Notes under the pieces: model-generated
The model's input: only the letters and a program-made list of their open reading frames with translations
What the model was told of the DNA's origin: nothing
The model's database searches: none
Shown here: positions 56,663 to 64,000 of the stretch, in pieces
Layout of the letters: each line of letters opens with the position of its first letter
Position numbering within the stretch: the first letter of the stretch is position 1
Origin: Rhodocyclaceae bacterium
GTDB taxonomy: Bacteria > Pseudomonadota > Gammaproteobacteria > Burkholderiales > Rhodocyclaceae
Assembly (NCBI GenBank): GCA_006218025.1
Contig: VBWA01000021.1
Location: 34,008-98,007, forward strand
DNA length: 64,000 bases
Direction: 5' to 3'
Translations under genes and position numbers: made by a program

Positions 56663-57934
56663 TCAGCCGCGCAGCTCCGGTCCCAGATAGATGCGTTCGT
56701 TCTTGCCGAGTATCCCCAGCGAGAGGCAGATCAGCGTCCACAGATGCACGACTCCGTAGTGCCCGCCGTAGAAGTGACCGATGTCGTGCATCTGCGAATG
56801 GCAGTTGTGGCAGGGCGTGAGGACATAGGCGGCGCCCGTGGCGGCGATCTGATCGAACTTGCGCTTGCCGTAGGCCCGCCGGTGCTCCGTCATGCCGGCC
56901 TGGAGGAAGCCGCCGCCGCCGCCGCAGCAATAGTTGGCGCTGCGGTTGGGCTGCATGTCGACGAAGTTTTCCTCGCCGACGAGGGTCCTGACGACGAAGC
57001 GCATGTCCTCGGCGATGGCGTCGCCGTAAGCCTTGCGCACAATCATGCAGGGATCCTGCACGGTGAACTTGATGGCATTGGTATTCCAGCGCGAATTGAC
57101 CGGCAGCTTGCCTTCGCGTATCCATTGGGCGTAGTAAGTGACGATACTTTCGAGGCGGAAATTGGCCTGCAGGCCGAAGCGCTCGATGCCGTGCCACATC
57201 GAGTAGTAGCTGTGGCCGCACTCGGTGTTCAGCCACACCTCGCAGCCGAGTGCATTGACCGCATCGACCCGCTTGCGGATCACCTCGCGCCACGCATCCT
57301 CGTTGCCCGAGAACATGCAGAAATTCTCCGCCGCCCAGCCTTTCGAGGCATAGGTCCAGTCGGCGCCGACGACGTCGAAGATCTTCCACAGCGGAACCAT
57401 TTCTTCCGGCTCGTTCATCGGCTCGCGGGAATTCTGGTTGACGAAAAAGTGCGCGCCCTTCTTGTCGATCGGCGCCTGCAACCGGCTGAAGCCCGGTTGT
57501 GTGGCGCGGACTTCCTCCAGCACCTCCGCGACCACGGCGACGAAGTCGGCGGGCGGCATGCCCATCGCGCTGGTCGAATCGCTGGATCGGGTGAGCTGGC
57601 AGGAGCGCACTATTCCCGAGGGCTTCTTGTCCTCGGGCCAGTTGCCGCGGGCGAGGTAAACCAGCTGCGAGACGTCGATGCTCATCGGACACACGTACTG
57701 GCAGCGCTTGCACAGTGTGCAGCACCAGATCCAGGGCGTAGATGAGAGTTCCTCATCCATTCCCAGCATGGCCATGCGAATGAACTTGCGCGGGTCCATG
57801 TTCTCGATCCCCGACGCCGGACAACCCGAGGAGCAGAGCCCGCAGGTCAGGCAGGCCTCGAAGTTGGCGCCCTCGGGCAGCAGCTTGAGAGCTGCTTCCT
57901 TGAAGTTGATGCTTGCTACCGCAGATTCCGTCAT
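56663..57934 (-). CDS. GlpC/HdrD-like Fe-S oxidoreductase
   Basis: A 423-residue soluble protein. Two [4Fe-4S] motifs: CLTCGLCSSGCPASG (~25-40) and CTLCKRCQYVCPMS (~70-85). Two CCG-type regions follow: EVWLNTECGHSYYSMW and ANYCCGGGGGFLQAGM, then CHNCHSQMHDIGHFYGG. It plays the part of GlpC, moving electrons from GlpAB toward quinone, but resembles HdrD/DsrK-like proteins more than E. coli GlpC. The ATG at 57934 follows a weak GGGA. The longer frame to 58180 is antisense to the HAD gene end and is rejected. Confidence 0.85.
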   Translation of the reverse strand: MTESAVASINFKEAALKLLPEGANFEACLTCGLCSSGCPASGIENMDPRKFIRMAMLGMDEELSSTPWIWCCTLCKRCQYVCPMSIDVSQLVYLARGNWPEDKKPSGIVRSCQLTRSSDSTSAMGMPPADFVAVVAEVLEEVRATQPGFSRLQAPIDKKGAHFFVNQNSREPMNEPEEMVPLWKIFDVVGADWTYASKGWAAENFCMFSGNEDAWREVIRKRVDAVNALGCEVWLNTECGHSYYSMWHGIERFGLQANFRLESIVTYYAQWIREGKLPVNSRWNTNAIKFTVQDPCMIVRKAYGDAIAEDMRFVVRTLVGEENFVDMQPNRSANYCCGGGGGFLQAGMTEHRRAYGKRKFDQIAATGAAYVLTPCHNCHSQMHDIGHFYGGHYGVVHLWTLICLSLGILGKNERIYLGPELRG

Positions 57935-57998
57935 GAGTTCATTCCCGGTGCGTGTCTCGGGCATGCCGCCGCATTCCTGCGAAGTATGACACCAGCGA

Positions 57999-58799
57999 CT
58001 AGGTTTTGCGCGTCGCCAGCAGCGCCTCGCTGAGTTCGACGAATCCCGCCCCGGAGCGGGCACCGGTGATCCACGCCGGTTTGGCTTCCAGTCGATCGGC
58101 GAAATCAAGCACATTGGCCACACCGACCGAATTGGGGAAGAAGCCGAACATCGGGACATCGTTGGGCGAATCGCCGACAAAAATCCAGCGCTCCAGTTCC
58201 GTCCCGTTCTCCAGCGAAATGCCGAATTCCTCGGCCAGCATCCGTTTTGTCGTGCTCAGCTTGTCGTAATCGCCGAACCAGCCATTGACGTGAATGGAAC
58301 TCACTTTCGCGCGCATTCCGGCCGCTTCCATGCGCTGCACGATGGCGTCGACGGCGACGGGCGGCAAAGGCTCGACATCCTCCCGAAAATCGATGGCCAG
58401 ATCGGCGACACGGCAGAACTGGTCGGAGGCAAGCGCGCAGCCCGGTACGGCGGCGAGGATCTCTGCGGCAATTGTTTCGATCCGCGACAGGCGGTCCGGC
58501 GGAGGATGGCCGACAAAGACAGTCTTGAGCCGCCTTGCCTCGCGGTCGTAGCGCATCCAGAAGGCGCCATTCTCACCGACCACGGCGTCCACCGGCCACA
58601 TGCGTGCAATGTGGTCGCACCAGCCGGCTGGCCGGCCGGTGACCGGAATCACCTGGATTCCGGCTGCGTACAGGCGCTCCAGCGCTGCATAGGCGGCCGC
58701 AGTCAGGCGCCCGTCGGTAGTGATCGTGTCGTCGATATCTGCCAGCACACCGACGATCCGCGATCGCGCTTGATGTGACAAATCGGCGAGTGGCCGCAT
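57999..58799 (-). CDS. HAD-superfamily (Cof-like, type IIB) phosphatase
   Basis: A 266-residue protein. Motif I LADIDDTITTDG, motif II PVTGRPAG, Lys in YDKLSTTKRML, motif IV VGDSPNDVPMF. This is the sugar-phosphate phosphatase type of HAD IIB. It is the first gene of the Fe-S/glpA/glpB operon (64-nt gap), so a polyol- or glycerol-phosphate substrate is plausible. ATG 58799 has GGGGG ahead; alternative ATGs at 58817 or further upstream exist. Confidence 0.8.
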   Translation of the reverse strand: MRPLADLSHQARSRIVGVLADIDDTITTDGRLTAAAYAALERLYAAGIQVIPVTGRPAGWCDHIARMWPVDAVVGENGAFWMRYDREARRLKTVFVGHPPPDRLSRIETIAAEILAAVPGCALASDQFCRVADLAIDFREDVEPLPPVAVDAIVQRMEAAGMRAKVSSIHVNGWFGDYDKLSTTKRMLAEEFGISLENGTELERWIFVGDSPNDVPMFGFFPNSVGVANVLDFADRLEAKPAWITGARSGAGFVELSEALLATRKT

Positions 58800-58813
58800 C
58801 GTGCCCCCGGAGT

Positions 58814-58909
58814 TCATTCGATTGCATTCCGGAGGGATCTGGCACACGGGCGCTGCAATTCCGCATCGCGCTCGACCCCGATAAAGGCGGTGCCCCGACT
58901 GGTTTTCAT
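58814..58909 (-). pseudogene. Possible remnant of a malic-enzyme 5' end
   Basis: A 31-codon frame with AGAGG before ATG 58909. MKTSRGTAFIGVERDAELQ resembles MKTS(13 residues)KGTAFTEVERDALGL of the malic enzyme at 47794-49431, with an internal deletion. The rest of the gene is absent. It may instead be a short leader peptide upstream of the HAD gene. Confidence 0.4.
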
Positions 58910-58921
58910 GAAAGTTTCCTC

Positions 58922-58935
58922 TTGATCACAATGAA
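58922..58935 (-). promoter_or_regulatory. Possible FNR-like box upstream of the second glp operon
   Basis: TTGATCACAATGAA is one base from TTGAT-N4-ATCAA. It would suit anaerobic control of the HAD/Fe-S/glpA/glpB operon, but no -10 is found at the expected spacing on the minus strand. Confidence 0.3.
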
Positions 58936-59102
58936 AGCCTTCAGGCGGGCATGAATCTCTCCTCGAAGAAACAGCCTCCCGCAGGGCAATCACGGCTATC
59001 GTACACAATTCGCCCGTACACAAGCACGTTCCCGAACCAGCCATTGCGGCGCCGGCCTGCATCCGACGGCGCCGGATTGCGGCAACGACAAAGGACCGCC
59101 CC

Positions 59103-59789
59103 ATGGACAAGCGACAACTGCACAACGTCGATGCCTGCGTCTTCGACGCCTACGGCACGCTGTTCGACTTCAACAGCGCGGCCAGCGCCGCCCGCGACGA
59201 ATTGGGCGACGACTGGCAGCGGCTCTCGGAGCTGTGGCGGCTGAAGCAACTCCAATACACCTGGCTGCGCGGGCTGGCGCAGCATCACGCCGACTTCTGG
59301 CAAGTCACCGGCGACGCGCTCGATTTTGCCCTCGCCACCTTGCGCATCGAACGCCCCGGCTTGCGCGAGCGCCTGATGAAACTCTACCTCGAGCTCAAGA
59401 CCTATCCCGAAGTGCCGGCCATGCTGCATGAGCTGAAAAGCCGCGGGATGAAGCTCGCGATCCTCTCCAACGGCACGCCAGCCATGCTCGCAGCGGTGGT
59501 CGGCAACGCCGCGCTGGAGGGAGTATTCGATGCGGTGCTCTCGGTCGAGGAAGTCGGCGTGTACAAGCCGCATCCGGCTGTCTATGGACTCGCCGCCGAG
59601 CGCCTGAAGGTCGCACCGTCGCGCATCTGCTTCCTGTCGTCGAACGGCTGGGACGCCTATTCGGCCAAGGCCTTCGGCTTTTCAGTGGTCTGGTGCAACC
59701 GCTTCGGCCAGGCTCCCGAGCGGATCCCGGCCACGCCTGACGGCGAGATCGCGGATCTCTCGGCGCTACCGACGATGCTCATCCGGTAG
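59103..59789 (+). CDS. Type II haloacid dehalogenase
   Basis: A 228-residue HAD enzyme: nucleophile Asp in CVFDAYGTLFD, Arg in YTWLRGL, LSNGTPAML, Lys in VGVYKPHP and SSNGWDAYSAKAFGF. The SNGWD sequence is diagnostic of (S)-2-haloacid dehalogenases. It hydrolyses 2-haloalkanoates to 2-hydroxyalkanoates. The natural substrate in this host is unknown. Confidence 0.92.
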   Translation: MDKRQLHNVDACVFDAYGTLFDFNSAASAARDELGDDWQRLSELWRLKQLQYTWLRGLAQHHADFWQVTGDALDFALATLRIERPGLRERLMKLYLELKTYPEVPAMLHELKSRGMKLAILSNGTPAMLAAVVGNAALEGVFDAVLSVEEVGVYKPHPAVYGLAAERLKVAPSRICFLSSNGWDAYSAKAFGFSVVWCNRFGQAPERIPATPDGEIADLSALPTMLIR

Positions 59790-59823
59790 AACTCAGGCGA
59801 GACAACCGGCCTTCGCCGTCCCC

Positions 59824-60795
59824 TCAATACGGCAGGTTGCGCAGCCGCTGGGCCTCGTTGTAGTTGCCCCGCGAGATCGCATCCTGGATCGCCTGCTGCC
59901 GGAAGGTCCGGGCCGCGGCAGCCGCTTCGGCGTCCCTGCGGCGGGATTCTGACTGCAGGCGCGATTGTTCCGCCTGCTGGCGCCGCTGTTCCGTCAGCGC
60001 CAGTTGCTGCTCCTGTCGGTAGGCCTGATCAATGCGGTATTTGTCGTCGCGCATCCGGGCCTCCAGCTGGGCTTGTTCCCGCGCCTCGGCGGCCCTTTCC
60101 TGTGCCGCGGTCGAGGCCTCGATGACGGCCTTCTGGTTCTCGACGACCCGCGAGGCGATTTCCGCCTTGCGATGAACCTCCTCGCGGCGCAGTTCGGCTT
60201 CCTTCAAGCGCAGCTCGCGCTCGGACATGTCCCTGGAATAGCCCAGCCCCAGATAAGCAAGGCCGAGTACCAGCGCCACGCCCGCCACTATCTTCAGTCC
60301 GCCGCCGGCAAATGTTCCGGTCGCGGACTGTTGCGCGGGGAGCGTGAATGCGACGGGTGCGGTCCGGTTGCGCAACTGATCCAGCAGTCGCCGGTCGAAG
60401 CGCTCGCGTGCGGCCGCGTCGCCAAGGGTTTCCACTGCGTAGCGGGTCTCGGGATCAAGCGGCGCTCCGCCTGCGGTGATAAGTCCGATCGCTTCGGCAA
60501 CTGCGGCGTCGCTGCTGTCGGCGGGCACCCCGAGCACGGCATAGAACGACGGCTTTTGTTGCAGGGCCAGTTGCCGGCGCAATTCGCCGCGCAGGCGCTG
60601 GAGTTCCGAATCCGGCGGCACCGCAGCAGGCTGCGCAGCGGCCATCACGGCGGCGACACGGCGGCGGATATAGAGGGCCTTGGTCTTTTCAGCATCGCCG
60701 CCGCTTTCGGCCAGTGCCCAGGCCCAGCTGGCGCGATCCTGCTTCCCGGATTCGATTTCCTCGGCGACCTGCCGGTAACAGTCTTCCGCTTGCAT
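59824..60795 (-). CDS. Membrane protein with a degenerate J-like domain and a long coiled coil
   Basis: A 323-residue protein. Residues ~100-150 (PSFYAVLGVPADSSDAAVAEAI) resemble a DnaJ helix pair but lack the HPD motif. One membrane helix (GLKIVAGVALVLGLAYLGLGY) sits at ~170-190. The rest is a highly charged Glu/Arg/Gln/Ala coiled coil. Likely an envelope scaffold; the function is unknown. Confidence 0.7.
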   Translation of the reverse strand: MQAEDCYRQVAEEIESGKQDRASWAWALAESGGDAEKTKALYIRRRVAAVMAAAQPAAVPPDSELQRLRGELRRQLALQQKPSFYAVLGVPADSSDAAVAEAIGLITAGGAPLDPETRYAVETLGDAAARERFDRRLLDQLRNRTAPVAFTLPAQQSATGTFAGGGLKIVAGVALVLGLAYLGLGYSRDMSERELRLKEAELRREEVHRKAEIASRVVENQKAVIEASTAAQERAAEAREQAQLEARMRDDKYRIDQAYRQEQQLALTEQRRQQAEQSRLQSESRRRDAEAAAAARTFRQQAIQDAISRGNYNEAQRLRNLPY

Positions 60796-60811
60796 GCCGC
60801 CCCTTGAGTAT

Positions 60812-60828
60812 CCATGTTAATTACATGG
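60812..60828 (-). promoter_or_regulatory. Palindrome upstream of the J-like gene
   Basis: CCATGT-TAATT-ACATGG, starting 17 nt upstream of the ATG at 60795. Possible operator. A second palindrome ATTGCC-GGG-GGCAAT (60859-60873) lies just after the anti-sigma gene stop and could mark transcript ends. Confidence 0.35.
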
Positions 60829-60898
60829 TTACTATATCCGACACCCATGCTGCTGGCAATTGCCGGGGGCAATCCGGCAGCCTGTCGCTTCTGATCGT

Positions 60899-61081
60899 TC
60901 AGCGACCGTCCCAGCCGCCGAAACGCCGGCAGGCCTCGCGCAACACGCCCAGCTGGCGACGATAGTTGCTGCAGCCGGCGCAGATCCAGACATGCAGGCG
61001 CAGGCCGATACGCTCGGACAGCGCGAGTTGGCGGTCCTGCTCTTGCGACATCAACGCAGTCGCTTGCCTGCAGCTCAGCAT
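60899..61081 (-). CDS. Anti-sigma factor with a zinc-finger (ZAS-like) domain
   Basis: A 60-residue protein: MLSCRQATALMSQEQDR, then LHVWICAGCSNYRRQLGVL. The H-x3-C-x2-C cluster is the zinc-binding anti-sigma module. It starts one base after the sigma gene stop. It has no membrane segment, so it would be a cytoplasmic redox-responsive anti-sigma rather than a transmembrane one. Confidence 0.82.
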   Translation of the reverse strand: MLSCRQATALMSQEQDRQLALSERIGLRLHVWICAGCSNYRRQLGVLREACRRFGGWDGR

Positions 61082-61082
61082 C

Positions 61083-61670
61083 TCAAGTCTCCGCTCCGGC
61101 AAACCACCTGGTTTCAAGACAGGCGCGCAGGCCCATGCGGGCGCGGTGCAGCACCACCCAGCAGTTGGACGAACTGATGCCGGTTTCCTTACAAATTTCG
61201 TCGGTGTCGAAGCCGAGGAATTCGCGCATCATGAAGACGCGGGCCGTCTTCGCCGGCAGATAGTCGAGGCAGGCCTCGAACACGGCCCAGAATTGCTGCT
61301 GTTCGAAGGAAGCCTCCGGATCCGCCCAGCGCCCCGGCTGCGTTTCCGGCTGCCAGTGGCCGCGCCGATCGAACAAGGACTCGGCGAGCAGATCGTCGCC
61401 GGCCTCGTCGTCGGCCAGCGAGCTTGCCGCGACTTCGCGGCTCTGGCCGCGAATGATGTCGATGATCTTGTTGCGCAGGATGGCGATCAGCCAGGTTTTG
61501 TAGGATGATCGGCTTTCGAAAGTGTGGCTGCCAAGGAGCGCCGCGAGCATGGTTTCCTGCACCGCGTCCTCGGCGGCGCCGGCATCGCGCAGCTGCAGGC
61601 GGGCAAAGCGCAGCAGATCGGGGCGCAGCGCGTTCAGTTCGCTTTGACGGTCGAATTCCATGGAACGCAT
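61083..61670 (-). CDS. ECF-type RNA polymerase sigma factor
   Basis: A 195-residue protein. Region 2: LRFARLQLRDAGAAEDAVQETMLAALLG, then SSYKTWLIAILRNKIIDIIR. Region 4: LPAKTARVFMMREFLGFDTDEICKETGISSSNCWVVLHRAR. A variable linker of about 50 residues lies between them. It is divergent from an exported MsrB gene (48 nt between starts) and is paired with a zinc anti-sigma gene, suggesting an oxidative-stress regulon. Confidence 0.92.
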   Translation of the reverse strand: MRSMEFDRQSELNALRPDLLRFARLQLRDAGAAEDAVQETMLAALLGSHTFESRSSYKTWLIAILRNKIIDIIRGQSREVAASSLADDEAGDDLLAESLFDRRGHWQPETQPGRWADPEASFEQQQFWAVFEACLDYLPAKTARVFMMREFLGFDTDEICKETGISSSNCWVVLHRARMGLRACLETRWFAGAET

Positions 61671-61718
61671 TTTGACTCATGATGACTGGCGTCGGCAAAC
61701 GCCATGCAGGAGAACACG

Positions 61719-62237
61719 ATGAACCGTCGCAAATGGATTTCAGGCATTTCCGGATTGATGGTCGCAGCCACGGTGCCGACTCTGTCCATGGTGCCCATGG
61801 GTTCGGCCAAAGCCGCCAGCGCCTTTCCCCTGACCAGGAGCCGCGAGGAGTGGAAGAAGCTGCTGGCGGCGGACGCCTACCACGTGCTGTTCGAGGAGGG
61901 CACCGAGCCTGCGGGCAGCAGCGCGCTGAATGCGGAAAAGCGCGCCGGCACGTTTGTGTGCGCCGCCTGCAATCTGCCGCTGTTCGACAGCGCCCACAAG
62001 TACGAAAGCGGCACCGGCTGGCCCAGCTTCTGGCAGCCGCTGGCGGGCGCCGTCGGCACCTCGACCGACTTCAAGCTGATCTACCCGCGGACCGAGTATC
62101 ACTGCTCGCGCTGCGGCGGACATCAGGGCCACGTCTTCAACGACGGCCCGCGTCCGACCGGCAAGCGCTACTGCAATAACGGCGTCGCCCTGAAGTTCAT
62201 AGCAAAATCCGAAGCCTTGCCGGCGCTGCGGACATGA
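61719..62237 (+). CDS. msrB: Exported methionine-(R)-sulfoxide reductase
   Basis: A 172-residue protein. The N terminus MNRRKWISGISGLMVAATV looks like a twin-arginine signal. The core has YHVLFEEGTEPAGSSALN, zinc cysteines CAAC and CSRCGGHQGHVF, GTGWPSFW and the catalytic Cys in RYCNNGVALKF (most relatives have RYCINS). It repairs oxidised methionine in envelope proteins. AGGAGA precedes ATG 61719. Confidence 0.92.
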   Translation: MNRRKWISGISGLMVAATVPTLSMVPMGSAKAASAFPLTRSREEWKKLLAADAYHVLFEEGTEPAGSSALNAEKRAGTFVCAACNLPLFDSAHKYESGTGWPSFWQPLAGAVGTSTDFKLIYPRTEYHCSRCGGHQGHVFNDGPRPTGKRYCNNGVALKFIAKSEALPALRT

Positions 62238-62470
62238 ATGCGACGCGCAGCCGGGTGGCGTCCGGAGGACTGCCGGCATACAAGTCCTAGTTCTCGGACA
62301 CCATTTGCGGCCTCATCGAGCACCTGCACCGGCACTGCATAGCGCCCGATGGAGTGACAATATTGGAGGTCTATCAGGAACAGGAATCACCCATCGATGC
62401 CCGGCTGTTTACGACATCAGACCAGCAGTGGCTGTTCAAGGACAGGGATCGCGACGGCATCGGCCCGTGA
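62234..62470 (+). pseudogene. Short frame after msrB, interrupted by an in-frame amber codon
   Basis: ATG 62234 overlaps the msrB stop (ATGA). The frame reads MNATRSRVASGGLPAYKS, then TAG at 62288, and continues in the same frame for 59 codons (FSDTICGLIEHLHRHCIAPDG, TILEVYQEQESPIDARLF). The family is not recognised. The continuation has a normal composition, so a once-coding gene broken by one stop is likely. Confidence 0.5.
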
Positions 62471-62512
62471 CTAGGCCCGTGACCGCCGCCGTACCACCAC
62501 TGCAGTGGTGAA

Positions 62513-63439
62513 TCAGCCGCCCTGACTGAGGGTGTTCACCAGCTTGGCCAGAGTTGCAGCCGCCGCTTCGTTGGCCACCTGGCAGGTTCCGGCGGCTTCA
62601 TGGCCGCCGCCGCCGTATTGAAGCATCAGCGCGCCGATGTCGGTCTTCGCCGTACGGTTGAGAATCGACTTGCCGACGGCAAACACCGTGTTCTGATTCT
62701 TCACGCCCCACATGACGTGCATCGAAATGTTTGCCTGGGGAAACAGGGCGTAAATCATGAAGCGGTTGCAGGCCCAGATCGTCTCTTCCTTGCGCAAATC
62801 CAGCACCACGAGATTGTTGTGTACGGTAGTGCAGCGCTGAATCTGTTCCCTGGCCTTCGGTACGTGCTCCAGGTAAAGGTCTACCCGCTCCTTGACGTCG
62901 GGCAGAAGGAGGATCTCTTCGATGGAATGATCCCGACAATAACCGATCAGGGACATCATCAGATCGTAATTGCTGACGCGGAAGTCCCTGAACCGTCCGA
63001 GGCCGGTCCGTGAATCCATCAGGAAGCTGAGCAGAACCCAGCGCATCGGGCTGAGGATCTCGTCGCGAGTGAACTTGGCCGAGTCGGCCTTGTCGACAGC
63101 TTCCATCATGAACAGGAAGCTGTCCGGAAAAACCCGCCCGCCGCCGAAATGCTCGTAAACAACCCGCGCTGCAGATGGGGCGTCTGGATTGATGATCAGA
63201 TTCGGGTGCTCCCCGGGGTTGCGCAGAATTTCCGAGGAATGATGATCGAAGGCCATGCCCACACTGGGCACATACGGCAGGTTGGTGGTGATGTCGTGCT
63301 CGGTGATGGGGACCTTGCCGTCCTGCACATCCTTGGGATGAACGAACACGATCTCGTTGATCATGCCGAGTTCCTTGAGCAGGATCGCGCAAACGAGGCC
63401 GTCGAAGTCGCTGCGGGTAACGAGTCGATGCATGGTCAT
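62513..63439 (-). CDS. DHH-family phosphoesterase
   Basis: A 308-residue protein. LVTRSDFDGLVCAILLKELG (first metal motif), FDHHSSE (the DHH motif), VDKADSAKF and the DHHA1 end YGGGGHEAAGTCQV are all present. It resembles exopolyphosphatase/oligoribonuclease-type DHH enzymes. The substrate may be polyphosphate, short RNA or a cyclic dinucleotide product; sequence does not decide. AGGAG lies upstream of ATG 63439. Confidence 0.85.
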   Translation of the reverse strand: MTMHRLVTRSDFDGLVCAILLKELGMINEIVFVHPKDVQDGKVPITEHDITTNLPYVPSVGMAFDHHSSEILRNPGEHPNLIINPDAPSAARVVYEHFGGGRVFPDSFLFMMEAVDKADSAKFTRDEILSPMRWVLLSFLMDSRTGLGRFRDFRVSNYDLMMSLIGYCRDHSIEEILLLPDVKERVDLYLEHVPKAREQIQRCTTVHNNLVVLDLRKEETIWACNRFMIYALFPQANISMHVMWGVKNQNTVFAVGKSILNRTAKTDIGALMLQYGGGGHEAAGTCQVANEAAAATLAKLVNTLSQGG

Positions 63440-63745
63440 GGCGCGAATCTCCTGGCAGTTTCGAGGAAAAAGACAAAATATGCCGCAACAGTTGCCAGAA
63501 TAGCGCTGAATTCCCCTGTTGCAAACATGCGATGGAAACTGACCATGAAGAGATATGCCGGGGAAGCGCACCAGCGCGTTGTCGCCGCTTGCGCGCAGGG
63601 CGCTGGCCGGTAGATAGCGCTTGGCGGCCAGCGTCGTGCGCTGGCATAATGGAATGCTGAATTTTCAATCCGAATACGGACGTTGCTGCCCGTATGAATA
63701 GCGCTGGTGGCTTGTCGAGCATTGAGCACAGATCAAGGAGGATCA
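63440..63745. other. Intergenic region before the methylase remnant
   Basis: No gene seen. It holds a perfect palindrome GCCAGCG-TCGTG-CGCTGGC (63627-63645) followed directly by a CATAAT sequence that could be a -10, and a strong AAGGAGG site near 63737 for the next frame. Confidence 0.5.
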
Positions 63746-63952
63746 TTGAACTTGACATCTCGGCAGCTCAGTCTTGACTTGAATGGCGGGTTGAGCAGAT
63801 CTCATTCCTCCAAGGTGGCTGCTGCAATTGAGAAATTGTCGGCAGCCGCAGGAACAGAATCTCGTGGCGCAATCTTTACCCGCGCTGAGGTTGTTGAATT
63901 CATTCTGGACTTGGTGGGATACACAGAGGACAAACCCCTAAGGAAACACTGA
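63746..63952 (+). pseudogene. 5' end of a restriction-modification DNA methylase, truncated
   Basis: A TTG start at 63746 follows AAGGAGG. The product reads LNLTSRQLSLDLNGGLSRS, then GAIFTRAEVVEFILDLVGYTEDKPL, the start of Eco57I-type adenine-N6 methylases, which normally continue into a LLEPSFGxGDFL SAM motif. Here it stops after KPLRKH. The sequence after 63940 looks foreign. GC is lower than in the surrounding genes. Confidence 0.6.
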
Positions 63953-64000
63953 ATAAGTATCAAACACTGTGAACGATTTCTTTGTCATGGAGTCAGACAA
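63938..64000. mobile_element. Possible left end of an insertion sequence
   Basis: The methylase frame is lost at CTAAGGAAACACTGAATAAG, a sequence resembling IS termini. An ATG at 63990 could begin a transposase. The window ends here, so identity is unproven. Confidence 0.3.

Noticed and set aside
55118..57745. An 875-codon plus-strand frame
   Set aside because: Antisense to glpA, the Fe-S gene and part of glpB copy 2. Composition is His/Arg/Gly-rich, as in shadow frames.
60859..60873. ATTGCC-GGG-GGCAAT as a rho-independent terminator
   Set aside because: No T run on either side in the proper direction; kept only as a palindrome.
62234..62470. TAG as pyrrolysine
   Set aside because: Pyrrolysine genes are not expected in this kind of bacterium and no pyl genes are visible; a nonsense mutation is simpler.

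Overview
The window is high-GC, densely packed bacterial DNA. Its gene content fits a betaproteobacterium, most likely Rhodocyclales-like: a phasin, a moeA-moaD-moaE-mobB cluster, anaerobic glycerol-3-phosphate (G3P) dehydrogenases, class III cyclases with GAF or hemerythrin domains, and an AlkB-type hydroxylase. This placement is inferred from gene content; no rRNA is present. I found no rRNA, tRNA or CRISPR array.

Layout. 0-10.6 kb: a LytS/AlgZ-type sensor kinase with a partial response regulator, a methyltransferase, an adenylate cyclase-hemerythrin fusion, a Pat-like acyl-CoA synthetase/acetyltransferase, DNA glycosylase Tag, a GAF-GAF-PAS-cyclase and an acyl-CoA ligase. 10.6-21.4 kb: an MFS transporter, glycine-zipper envelope proteins, a vapBC pair, an alkane-hydroxylase-like protein, a clpB reading frame broken by a short deletion behind a near-perfect sigma-32 promoter, a catalase-like protein, a broken DUF1304 gene, a phasin and a diguanylate cyclase. 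21.5-27.4 kb: an overlapping operon dinG-like / ATP-grasp-like / mobB / moeA / moaD / moaE. 27.4-33.6 kb: an FNR-box promoter followed by glpA, glpB and two Hdr-like electron-transfer genes. 33.6-46.1 kb: an accessory region of small modules (DUF4160/DUF2442, a 570-aa membrane protein, an HTH-ATPase-STAS-like regulator, hydrolases, a RelE-type toxin-antitoxin pair, a beta-CASP nuclease, an aldo/keto reductase, a lipase). 46.1-58.8 kb: CtaA-like heme A synthase, DUF4126, malic enzyme, then a G3P ABC importer (ugpBAEC) converging on a second glpB-glpA-Fe-S-HAD operon. 58.8-64 kb: a haloacid dehalogenase, an ECF sigma/anti-sigma pair divergent from an exported MsrB, a DHH phosphoesterase, and the start of a DNA methylase that is broken off, probably by an IS end.

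Main biological theme: G3P is imported by UgpBAEC and oxidised by two distinct GlpAB dehydrogenases, each with a non-canonical Hdr-like Fe-S partner instead of an ordinary GlpC.

Most unusual signal: a dispersed short repeat (core GTCGGCGCTGG, then ACGGCG), about 14 copies in both orientations. Inside genes it is in frame and encodes V-G-A-G-x-T-A or a longer hairpin-containing peptide in loops of MoaE, MoeA, ClpB, an MFS transporter and an ATP-grasp protein. Between genes it sits at module borders, usually 50-170 nt upstream of a start codon.
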